Source of the DNA: Ignavibacteriota bacterium
GTDB taxonomy: Bacteria; Bacteroidota; Ignavibacteria; Kapaibacteriales; UBA2268
Assembly: GCA_020437395.1 (NCBI GenBank)
Contig: JAGQWJ010000018.1
Span: 1-56,299, forward strand
Reading direction: 5' to 3'
DNA length: 56,299 nt
The notes below the pieces were generated by a model. It was given only the letters and a program-made list of their open reading frames with translations, was not told the origin of the DNA and ran no database searches. Below, piece by piece: positions 20,702-27,150 of the stretch (position 1 is the stretch's first letter; every line of letters begins with the position of its first letter). The translations under genes were made by a program, and so were the position numbers.

Positions 20702-21456
20702 ATTACATTAAGCATCTAATTATCCTAATCATCATTTTCGGATCTTATAGCAAATCAATTGCCCAATTTGAAAAAGACACTTTACGTGTATTATTTGTTG
20801 GCAATAGCTATACTTCAATTTCTAATATGCCTCATCTGGTATCACTAATTTCTGATAGTACCAAAGTAAAATTGATAACTACTAAAAGTACTGCAGGTGG
20901 CGCTACTCTCAGCGATCATTGGAATGGTGAAAAAGAATTAAAAACAAAAGATGTAATTTGTTCGGGTCTATTTGATATAGTAGTAATACAAGCGCATAGT
21001 TTGGAAACAATTGAGAATAAAGAAAACTTTTTCAAGTATTCAAAATTGCTATGTGATCTAGCTAAAGAGTCTGGTGCAAAACCCTATTTATACGTTACTT
21101 GGTCACGTCAGAAATACCAACATATTCAAGATAAAATAACAAAGGTCTATATAGAAGTAGCAAAAGTAAATGAATGTGACCTTGTTTTAGTAGGAGAAGC
21201 TTGGAAATTAGCTAGGACTATTAGACCAGACATCCTCTTATATATGTCAGATGGAAGCCACCAAAACGATTTAGGTGCATTTTTAAATGCTTGCCAATTC
21301 GTGGGTAAATTCACCGGAGAAGTACCCGCTAATCTGAACACAAGTTACCGAATTAAAGATGCGAAAGGCGAAGAAATAATGTTATTTTGGGAAGATGCAC
21401 TAGATGTAGAATTATGCCAAAAAGTTGCTTCTGAGTTTTTTATAAATGTGAAGTAG
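20698..21456 (+). CDS. Secreted SGNH/GDSL-like hydrolase (DUF4886-like)
   Basis: A 252-residue protein with an N-terminal signal peptide (about residues 1-22, ending SIAQ). The SGNH block I shows as VLFVGNSYTS with likely nucleophile Ser37; block V shows as SDGSHQND with Asp185 and His188. The overall pattern (GNSYT near the N terminus, AGGATLSDHW, IQAHSLETI, DGSHQNDLGAFL) resembles DUF4886 proteins, probable esterases or glycan deacetylases of the periplasm or surface. The substrate is unknown. It is coupled to the small membrane protein gene upstream and lies just before the cassette-like array. Confidence 0.82.
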   Translation: MNYIKHLIILIIIFGSYSKSIAQFEKDTLRVLFVGNSYTSISNMPHLVSLISDSTKVKLITTKSTAGGATLSDHWNGEKELKTKDVICSGLFDIVVIQAHSLETIENKENFFKYSKLLCDLAKESGAKPYLYVTWSRQKYQHIQDKITKVYIEVAKVNECDLVLVGEAWKLARTIRPDILLYMSDGSHQNDLGAFLNACQFVGKFTGEVPANLNTSYRIKDAKGEEIMLFWEDALDVELCQKVASEFFINVK

Positions 21457-21462
21457 GGATGG

Positions 21463-21534
21463 AAAATAGTTGGATATAATGATGTTTACAAGAAATATGT
21501 TATAATTTTATTAAATTGGTTTTATATAATTGTT
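21463..21534 (+). repeat. 72-bp direct repeat, copy A, ending at GTT
   Basis: Pairs with 22091-22162. The first 43 bases differ at only two positions (core TGGATATAATGATGTTTACA), the rest is AT-rich but similar, and both copies end in TATATAA-like sequence and GTT after exactly the same distance. It marks the left boundary of the gene-less cassette-like unit. Confidence 0.85.
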
Positions 21535-21656
21535 CAGTGAGATTCGCTCTGCTCATCTCACTGAACAGATGGGAGCTAAGCGAGGTTCGCAGAGCGAACC
21601 GACACAGAACTTGAGCCAAATTAAATATTTACAATACTTCGCTTAGCTCCCATCTG
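21533..21656 (+). mobile_element. Candidate gene-less integron-type cassette consisting mainly of an attC-like site
   Basis: Bases just right of the boundary GTT (TTCAGTGAGAT, 21533-21543) are the exact reverse complement of ATCTCACTGAA at 21555-21565, the presumed R'' side (ACTGAAC, 21560-21566). An 18-bp perfect inverted repeat follows: CAGATGGGAGCTAAGCGA (21566-21583) and TCGCTTAGCTCCCATCTG (21639-21656), next to the right boundary GTT at 21656-21658. The loop has its own hairpin, GGTTCGC/GCGAACC (21584-21600). In a circular form R'' and R' would pair perfectly, as in integron cassettes. There is no reading frame. Assignment as attC is by geometry only; the consensus RYYYAAC is met loosely. 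Confidence 0.5.
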
Positions 21657-21712
21657 TTAGTCAGACTCTATTCAGATTCCGAACAAACTTATTTTGTCGT
21701 TCACAATTCTCA

Positions 21713-21747
21713 AAATATTAACTAAAAAAACCAAGCGTTTCCACTTT
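21713..21747. repeat. Degenerate second copy of the clpC terminator region
   Basis: AAATATTAACTAAAAAAACC followed by AAGCGTTTCCACTT matches 22700-22736 with a few changes and one missing C. The second stem arm is destroyed (TTTGTC instead of TTGGCTTT), so it should not terminate. It looks like the remnant of a duplication or of an earlier array edge. Confidence 0.6.
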
Positions 21748-21964
21748 GTCACTCACATTTCCTATATTTTGAGTAACAACGACTTTTGATGTTAATACTT
21801 TTACGTCAAATTAATTTGTTTATCATTTTTTCCAGAATAGTATAACAAATATTGTCTGTTCAAATTATTGAGCGGTCCTATTTGTGATTTAAACAAAAGT
21901 GGCAGTTTATTTAAATAAAATTTTTTGTATTTTTGAGTTTATATAAACGTTACAAGCAATTAGA

Positions 21965-22044
21965 ATGAACAAAGTAAAGCCGAATAGAATCAAGTTTTAA
22001 GAATTCCTAAATGGTATGATTTAAAAGAAAGAATATTGAAATAG
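21965..22044 (+). pseudogene. Possible decayed cassette gene fragment
   Basis: ATG at 21965 starts 14 bp after a boundary-type GTT (21949-21951) and encodes MNKVKPNRIKF before a stop. After a shift of frame, IPKWYDLKERILK and a stop follow directly. The position just inside a cassette-like boundary suggests the start and end of a small gene with an internal deletion or frameshift. It may also be chance. Confidence 0.25.
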
Positions 22045-22090
22045 ATTTTTTATATTGTCAAAAATTATCGTTTAAATTAGTTGTACTACA

Positions 22091-22162
22091 AAAATAGCTG
22101 GATATAATGATGTTTACAAGAAATATATTATAAATTTTGTAAATTGAGTATATATAAATGTT
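22091..22162 (+). repeat. 72-bp direct repeat, copy A', ending at GTT
   Basis: Second copy of the element at 21463. Between its arms TTTACAA (22113-22119) and TTGTAAA (about 22137-22143) a weak inverted repeat remains. It ends at the GTTGGGC boundary where the next cassette-like unit begins. Confidence 0.85.
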
Positions 22163-22588
22163 GGGCATAATAAATAGAAACATATTTCCGAATGAGAAAG
22201 GTGATTCAGAAAATAGAATATAAAGATAAGCTCATTAAGCTTTATGACTGGATGGAATACAAACTAGATGAACCTGCTCGAAATGTTGAATGCTTCGATT
22301 TAGACGGTGAATGGTTATGGACTATCTCATCATTAACAAAAGATGAAAGGACTGATTGTTGGACAAATATTGATGTGAAAGATGATAAGTTAAAAGCATT
22401 CAACTTTATGTGTTACTCATGTGAAATTGACTTGAATGATGGAACAATTATTAATGAAGTATTTACCAAATAAAACTGGTCATCTAAATCAAGCTAAGAT
22501 TCGAGGGCTACAATTATGAGTATCAATCAAAAGAATAACTATGCCCAACAAGAGCTAAAAAGCATAATAACGCTTTTTAGCTAAAACG
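22161..22588 (+). mobile_element. Candidate integron-type gene cassette with one ORF and attC-like site
   Basis: The left boundary GTTGGGC (22160-22166) fits the attC R' consensus GTTRRRY. The unit begins TTGGGCATA; its 3' end carries TATGCCCAACA (22540-22550), the exact reverse complement of TGTTGGGCATA, with R'' GCCCAAC fitting RYYYAAC. Then comes a palindrome GCTAAAAAGC/GCTTTTTAGC (22554-22581) and a new GTT (22588-22590) opening the next unit with TTGGCA. This is the known logic of integron cassettes: the cassette's first bases complement its own R'' because they form R' in the circular form. The ORF starts about 30 bp inside and ends about 70 bp before R'', as is common in cassettes. No integrase gene is visible. 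Confidence 0.6.
22192..22473 (+). CDS. Hypothetical cassette-borne protein
   Basis: A 93-residue soluble, acidic protein with no signal or membrane segment. The layout NVECFDLDGEWLWTI, then a Thr/Asn/Ile/Asp strand, then LKAFNFMCYSCEIDLNDGTI, suggests a small beta-rich fold with repeated strand-turn units; similar small proteins occur in integron cassettes, by recollection only. Trp and Cys content is high (WMEY, WLWT, CWTN, CYSC). It is the only gene within the candidate cassette. Function is unknown. Confidence 0.65.
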   Translation: MRKVIQKIEYKDKLIKLYDWMEYKLDEPARNVECFDLDGEWLWTISSLTKDERTDCWTNIDVKDDKLKAFNFMCYSCEIDLNDGTIINEVFTK

Positions 22589-22594
22589 TTGGCA
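22540..22594 (+). other. Candidate attC recombination site
   Basis: R''-like GCCCAAC (22543-22549), arms GCTAAAAAGC (22554-22563) and GCTTTTTAGC (22572-22581) around ATAATAAC, then R'-like GTTGGCA (22588-22594). The outer arms pair imperfectly in the linear array (GCCCAAC with GTTGGCA) but would pair perfectly with GTTGGGC from the cassette's own left end. Confidence 0.6.
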
Positions 22595-22611
22595 ATAATG
22601 TCCGGAATCTC

Positions 22612-22848
22612 ATGAACAGAATATTAATCATATTTCTAATAATCGGATTTTACTCTTGCGGAGAAAAACAAAAATCTGAAAAGAAAGCTGGAAATGTCGA
22701 AATATTAACCAAAAAAGCCAAGCGTTTCCCACTTGGCTTTGATTTTAATCTTATCTCACTTGAGACATTAGTTGTTGCTAATATCCTCGTCTATGTTGAT
22801 TTCTGGGTTATCATCTACCTCATCATCGACATCCAACTCTGGTTTTAG
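22612..22848 (+). pseudogene. Truncated lipoprotein gene at the array edge
   Basis: The frame begins MNRILIIFLIIGFYSCGEKQ, a convincing lipoprotein signal with a Cys at residue 16, 22 bp after the last cassette-type boundary. After about 31 codons it runs into the clpC terminator and then antisense through the clpC 3' end, where the sequence loses sense. It is best read as the 5' remnant of a cassette lipoprotein gene cut off by recombination next to clpC. Confidence 0.45.
22710..22740 (-). terminator. clpC rho-independent terminator
   Basis: Stem AAAGCCAAG (22714-22722) and CTTGGCTTT (22732-22740) with a 9-nt loop; on the minus strand a run of six T follows. It lies 28 bp beyond the clpC stop. 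Confidence 0.85.
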
Positions 22849-25350
22849 CAATTCTTTTTCGTCGATTTTCTTCTCACCACCAACAAATTTGAACTTCAAT
22901 TTATCATTTTTCTTATCGTATTGAACTTTGACTACCGCACCATTCAGTAGATTACCTTTGAGTATTTCATCAGCAAGTTCATCTTCCACGTGTTTTTGCA
23001 AAGCACGTTTCAGCGGTCTAGCACCATACTTTTCGTCGAACCCTTTTTCAACAATGAAATCTTTTGCCGCATCATTGATCTCTAAAGTCATTTCGTGTAA
23101 GTTCATTCTTTCTTGAACTAACTTTAATTGTATATCAATAATCTCTTTGATATTTTCTTTAGTCAGCTTACGGAAGATAATGAAATCATCAATTCTATTT
23201 ATAAACTCTGGGCTAAATATAGATTTAGTTGATTCTTCTATAGAGCTTTTCAGTTCTTCGTAGTCATTTTCTGATTCTATATCAGTAAATCCGATTCTAC
23301 CACCTGGTTTCAAATCTTTAGTACCAGCGTTAGAAGTCATGATAATAATAGTATTCTTGAAGTCAATCTTTCTACCTAATCCATCAGTCAAAATACCATC
23401 ATCAAACACTTGTAGTAAGATATTATAAACATCAGGGTGAGCTTTTTCTATCTCATCTAGTAATATGATAGAGTATGGCTTTCTTCTAACTTTCTCAGTT
23501 AGCTGACCGCCTTGCTCATAGCCGACATAGCCCGGAGGTGAACCTACCAAACGAGATACAGAGAATTTCTCCATATATTCACTCATATCAATACGAATGA
23601 TAGCATCTTCAGTATCGAACATAGCCTTTGATAGCGATTTAGCAAGCTCAGTTTTACCAACACCAGTTGGACCTAAGAACATAAATGAACCGATAGGTCG
23701 TTTAGGATCTTTAAGTCCAGCTCTTGCTCGTCTGATGGCCTTAGCTAAGTGTTCTATTGCTTGTTCTTGACCTACAACTGTGCCTTTCAGTTCGTCTGCA
23801 AGTGAAAGCAACTTAATAGATTCAGATTCAGCTACTCTAGACACTGGTACACCAGTCATCATAGATACAACATCCGAAATGTCAGATTCCGTAACTGGGA
23901 ATACAAGTTTATCCGATTGTTTTTCCCATTCTTCTTTAGCCGTTATTAGCTCTTGTTGCTTATTTTTTTCCAAATCACGTAATCTAGCAGCTTCTTCGAA
24001 ATTTTGCTTTTTGACTACAATGTTCTTCTCTTCGTTGATCTTCTTAATCTCTTTTTCAAGATTGATCACACTAATAGGAACGTCAATATTTTCAAGATGT
24101 ACTTTCGCACCAGCTTCGTCTATTATATCAATAGCTTTGTCAGGGAAATTTCTTTCCGAGATGTATCTATCCGCTAAGCGAACAGCAGTTTGAATAGCAT
24201 CATCTGTATAAATTACGTGGTGGTGCTTTTCATAAGCATCTTTTATTTTTTCAATTATTTTAAGAGTTTCAAGTGCAGAAGGTGGCTCAACTAATATTTT
24301 TTGGAATCTACGCTCTAGTGCACCATCTTTCTCTATGTTTTCTCTGTACTCATCTAATGTGGTTGCGCCTATGCACTGTATGTCTCCCCTAGCCAATGCC
24401 GGTTTGAACATATTAGATGCGTCAAGTGAACCAGAAGCTCCACCGGCACCAACGATAGTGTGTATCTCATCAATGAAAAGAATAACGTCATCAGCTTTTT
24501 CTAATTCATTGATAACGGCCTTCATTCTCTCTTCGAACTGGCCACGGTACTTTGTACCAGCTACTAACGAAGCAATATCTAAGGTGATAATACGCTTTTC
24601 GTATAATGCTCGAGATACTTTCTTTTGCACAATACGCAGGGCAAGACCTTCAACAATAGCAGTCTTACCAACGCCTGGTTCACCAATTAGAACTGGGTTA
24701 TTTTTCTTTCTTCGTGAAAGAACTTGCGACAATCTTTCGATTTCTTTTTGTCTTCCTATAACTGGATCTAACTTTTTCTCAGCTGCTAATTTCGTCAAAT
24801 CACGTCCAAAATTATCAAGAACGGGAGTTTTGACTTTCTCTTTGTGTTTTGTTTGAGTTGATTTCTCTGACTTACCAGAAATATAAGAAGAATCACCACT
24901 ATCAGATGGTTTTTCACCTTTTATAATACTACCAAGCTCATTTTTAACAAGATCGTAGTTAACGTTGAATTGTTCTAATATTTGGGCTGCAATATTTTCT
25001 TCATCCCTTAGGAGTGAGAGTAAAAGATGTTCAGTTCCAATTTTCTGAGATTTGAATAATTTTGCTTCTAAATAAGTAATTTTAAGTACCTTTTCTGCTT
25101 GTTTAGTAAGAGGTATATTCCCCGAAGTAATAGTAGTGCTACTGGGCCTGACAGTTTCCTCAATACCTTTTTTTAGCTTATACAAATCAACATCCAAATT
25201 CCTAAGAACTTTTACTGCGATTCCTTCGCCATCTCTGATTATTCCTAGCAGAAGGTGTTCGGTACCAATGTAATCGTGACCAAGTCGAAGAGCTTCTTCC
25301 CTACTCAGTTTTATCACATCGTTGACCCTACTTGAAAAATTTCCTTCCAT
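22768..25350 (-). CDS. clpC: ATP-dependent Clp protease ATP-binding subunit ClpC
   Basis: An 860-residue AAA+ unfoldase that feeds proteins to ClpP. Clp_N double repeat at residues 5-145 (two TEHLLLxLLRD-type motifs), Walker A1 GEPGVGKT at 223-230, Walker B LFIDEIH near 291-297, UVR-like coiled segment FEEAARLRDLEK at about 451-462, Walker A2 GPTGVGKT at 560-567, and a D2 C-terminal domain with GARPLKRALQK. The UVR segment distinguishes ClpC from ClpA and ClpB. A good Shine-Dalgarno (AAGGTG) precedes the ATG. The last 25 residues are very acidic. No ClpP or McsB gene is nearby. Confidence 0.96.
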   Translation of the reverse strand: MEGNFSSRVNDVIKLSREEALRLGHDYIGTEHLLLGIIRDGEGIAVKVLRNLDVDLYKLKKGIEETVRPSSTTITSGNIPLTKQAEKVLKITYLEAKLFKSQKIGTEHLLLSLLRDEENIAAQILEQFNVNYDLVKNELGSIIKGEKPSDSGDSSYISGKSEKSTQTKHKEKVKTPVLDNFGRDLTKLAAEKKLDPVIGRQKEIERLSQVLSRRKKNNPVLIGEPGVGKTAIVEGLALRIVQKKVSRALYEKRIITLDIASLVAGTKYRGQFEERMKAVINELEKADDVILFIDEIHTIVGAGGASGSLDASNMFKPALARGDIQCIGATTLDEYRENIEKDGALERRFQKILVEPPSALETLKIIEKIKDAYEKHHHVIYTDDAIQTAVRLADRYISERNFPDKAIDIIDEAGAKVHLENIDVPISVINLEKEIKKINEEKNIVVKKQNFEEAARLRDLEKNKQQELITAKEEWEKQSDKLVFPVTESDISDVVSMMTGVPVSRVAESESIKLLSLADELKGTVVGQEQAIEHLAKAIRRARAGLKDPKRPIGSFMFLGPTGVGKTELAKSLSKAMFDTEDAIIRIDMSEYMEKFSVSRLVGSPPGYVGYEQGGQLTEKVRRKPYSIILLDEIEKAHPDVYNILLQVFDDGILTDGLGRKIDFKNTIIIMTSNAGTKDLKPGGRIGFTDIESENDYEELKSSIEESTKSIFSPEFINRIDDFIIFRKLTKENIKEIIDIQLKLVQERMNLHEMTLEINDAAKDFIVEKGFDEKYGARPLKRALQKHVEDELADEILKGNLLNGAVVKVQYDKKNDKLKFKFVGGEKKIDEKELLKPELDVDDEVDDNPEINIDEDISNN

Positions 25351-25621
25351 TTTTTTTCACCTTATTGGTTTTTCTCTTTATTATATAGACCTCAATAATT
25401 AAAAACAGTTACATTTTTATGTAAATTAATTCTTAGGTTTACATAATAGACGAGTATTTATTTCTATTATTTGCTGCAATGAATGTAATATAAAATTACA
25501 AATTAACGTTTTCAAGTTTTAGAATAAAAAATCGTGGAATAGTTTTCAACAACAATCTTTTTTTAAAAGCATACAAATACGCTAAATTACATATTATTGC
25601 TAGTCATATTACGAGAAAACT

Positions 25622-26720
25622 ATGTTTGATGTTCAAAAAGAAGAATTAAGAAAATTAAAAGAAAAAGTAGAGCAGTTAAGGAGGTATCTTTGACGTTGAA
25701 GAAAAAGAGAGGGAATTAAAAGAATTAAAAGAGCTTTCGGAATCAGCTGATTTTTGGGACGATTCTGATAATGCAAGAAAAGTAATGAAGCAATTATCCG
25801 ACAAGAAGGGTTGGATAGAGACTTATTACGACGCAATAAGAACGGTTGACGATACGGAAGCAATGGTTAGTTTGGCTGACGAGCTATCGGATCAGAGCTT
25901 GTCAGATGATATAGATAAAGAACTGAACAAAGCAATAAAAACAGTTAACGAACTAGAAGTAATGAACATGCTTTCTGGTAATGATGACCAGAGTAATGCA
26001 ATACTCACTGTAAATGCTGGTGCAGGTGGAACGGAAGCTTGCGATTGGGCAGATATGCTACTCCGAATGTATTTGCGTTGGGCTGAAAGAAAAGGATTTA
26101 CGACCAGATTACTTGATGAACAAGAAGGCGAGGTGGCCGGGTTGAAATCCGCAACTATTCAAATAGAAGGGACTTTTGCCTATGGCTATCTGAAAGCAGA
26201 AAATGGAGTTCACCGATTAGTCAGAATTTCTCCATTCGATTCAAACTCCAGAAGACATACTTCGTTTGCAAGCGTCTATGTATATCCGGAAGTTGAAGAT
26301 GATATAGAAATAGAAATCAACCCAGCAGATGTTGAATTAGACACTTTCAGAGCTGGTGGTAAAGGTGGGCAGAATGTGAATAAAGTTGAAACAGCTGTAA
26401 GACTTACTCATAAACCCTCAGGAATTATTGTTGCATGTCAGAAGGAACGATCTCAGTTAGCTAACAGAGAATTAGCAATGAAAATGTTAAAGTCTGCCCT
26501 TTACAAGAAAAAAATGGAAGAGGAAGAAGCAGAAAAAGCGAAAATAGAGGGTGCAAAGAAAAAAATAGAATGGGGAAGTCAAATCCGCTCTTATGTTTTC
26601 CAACCCTACACTATGGTTAATGATGCTAGAGTGGAGTATAAAACATCTGATATTACTTCTGTGATGGATGGGGATTTGGATGAATTAATTAAAGCAGTGT
26701 TATTAAGTGGAGAAATTTAA
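25622..26720 (+). CDS. prfB: Peptide chain release factor 2, expressed through a programmed +1 frameshift
   Basis: Terminates translation at UGA and UAA. The gene starts [23 protein letters not shown], then CTT TGA C at 25688-25694: codon 24 is an in-frame UGA. An internal Shine-Dalgarno AGGAGG (25679-25684) lies three bases before CTT, the classical RF2 autoregulatory frameshift. After the shift at 25692 the frame runs to 26720, giving 365 residues. [13 protein letters not shown] and the GGQ peptidyl-hydrolysis motif ([18 protein letters not shown]) are present. It is divergent from clpC with a 271-bp intergenic region that contains a TTACAT-TTTT-ATGTAA palindrome (25409-25424). Confidence 0.97.
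25679..25694 (+). promoter_or_regulatory. prfB: prfB programmed frameshift site
   Basis: AGGAGG, a three-base spacer, slippery CTT, in-frame stop TGA and a following C, all at canonical positions. Low RF2 slows UGA recognition and allows the +1 slip, so RF2 controls its own synthesis. Confidence 0.95.
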
Positions 26721-26721
26721 G

Positions 26722-27072
26722 ATGAAGAATATTCTTTTAATAGTAGCAAGTATATTATTATTTAGTTGTAGCGAAAGTATAGACCAATCTTTCAGTGCAT
26801 CTGGTGATAACCCAATGTGGAGTTTATCTATTTCTAAAGAAAAAGATGTAAGGTTCTCTATGAGAGGAATGGAAAAAGAAATAGTATTTAACATGGGTGA
26901 TGAGAAATATACAGAGACGCTACACAAACATCAAGAAGGTGATATATTGTTAGAATTTAACATATTAGAAAGAGAATGCCACAACTATGTTAAAGAGAAA
27001 ACTGAAACTTTCCAGGTGATAATTAGAGTCAATGGAGAAAAGTTTTTAGGATGCGGTCAATTCCGTGATTAA
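26722..27072 (+). CDS. Small lipoprotein resembling the COG3650 family
   Basis: A 116-residue lipoprotein (signal MKNILLIVASILLFSC, Cys16). The mature part GDNPMWSLSI, then ECHNYVKEKTETFQVIIRV and GEKFLGCGQF recalls the COG3650 pattern (GNEPFWSL...DGMSxxxYP...LxGCG). The exact function of this family is unclear. ATG 26722 is chosen over an in-frame GTG at 26707 because the lipobox spacing is then normal and GGAG at 26709-26712 serves as Shine-Dalgarno. It follows prfB by 1 bp and is probably read through from it. Confidence 0.7.
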   Translation: MKNILLIVASILLFSCSESIDQSFSASGDNPMWSLSISKEKDVRFSMRGMEKEIVFNMGDEKYTETLHKHQEGDILLEFNILERECHNYVKEKTETFQVIIRVNGEKFLGCGQFRD

Positions 27073-27150
27073 AAAACTTTTCTTTTTTGTGAGACGTTTT
27101 TGCGTTTCATGTGTCTATATAGATATCAGTTGTACAAAAGTCAGAAAAGT

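Larger units (their letters stand above)
21457..22191. other. Gene-poor stretch with nested palindromes and direct repeats; cassette-like array
   Basis: No intact gene is present in these 735 bases. They hold two copies of a 72-bp repeat (21463-21534, 22091-22162), a 124-bp gene-less cassette-like unit with a long palindrome, a degraded copy of the clpC terminator region (21713-21747), and a short broken reading frame at 21965-22044. Three sites share a TTG(A/G)GT(T/A)TATATAA-like end running into GTT (at 21532, 21949 and 22160). The pattern suggests repeated site-specific insertion and decay. Confidence 0.7.

Noticed and set aside
21531..21662. Terminal inverted repeats of an insertion sequence
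   Set aside because: No transposase frame is present within or beside the palindromes, and no target-site duplication was found; the cassette-site geometry fits better.
23780..24856. Two long plus-strand frames (137 and 173 codons)
   Set aside because: Both are shadows antisense to conserved clpC coding sequence, Ser/Phe-rich and without start signals.
25409..25424. TTACAT-TTTT-ATGTAA palindrome as a CtsR operator for clpC
   Set aside because: It does not match the known CtsR heptad repeat, and the short AT-rich palindrome could arise by chance in this AT-rich intergenic region.
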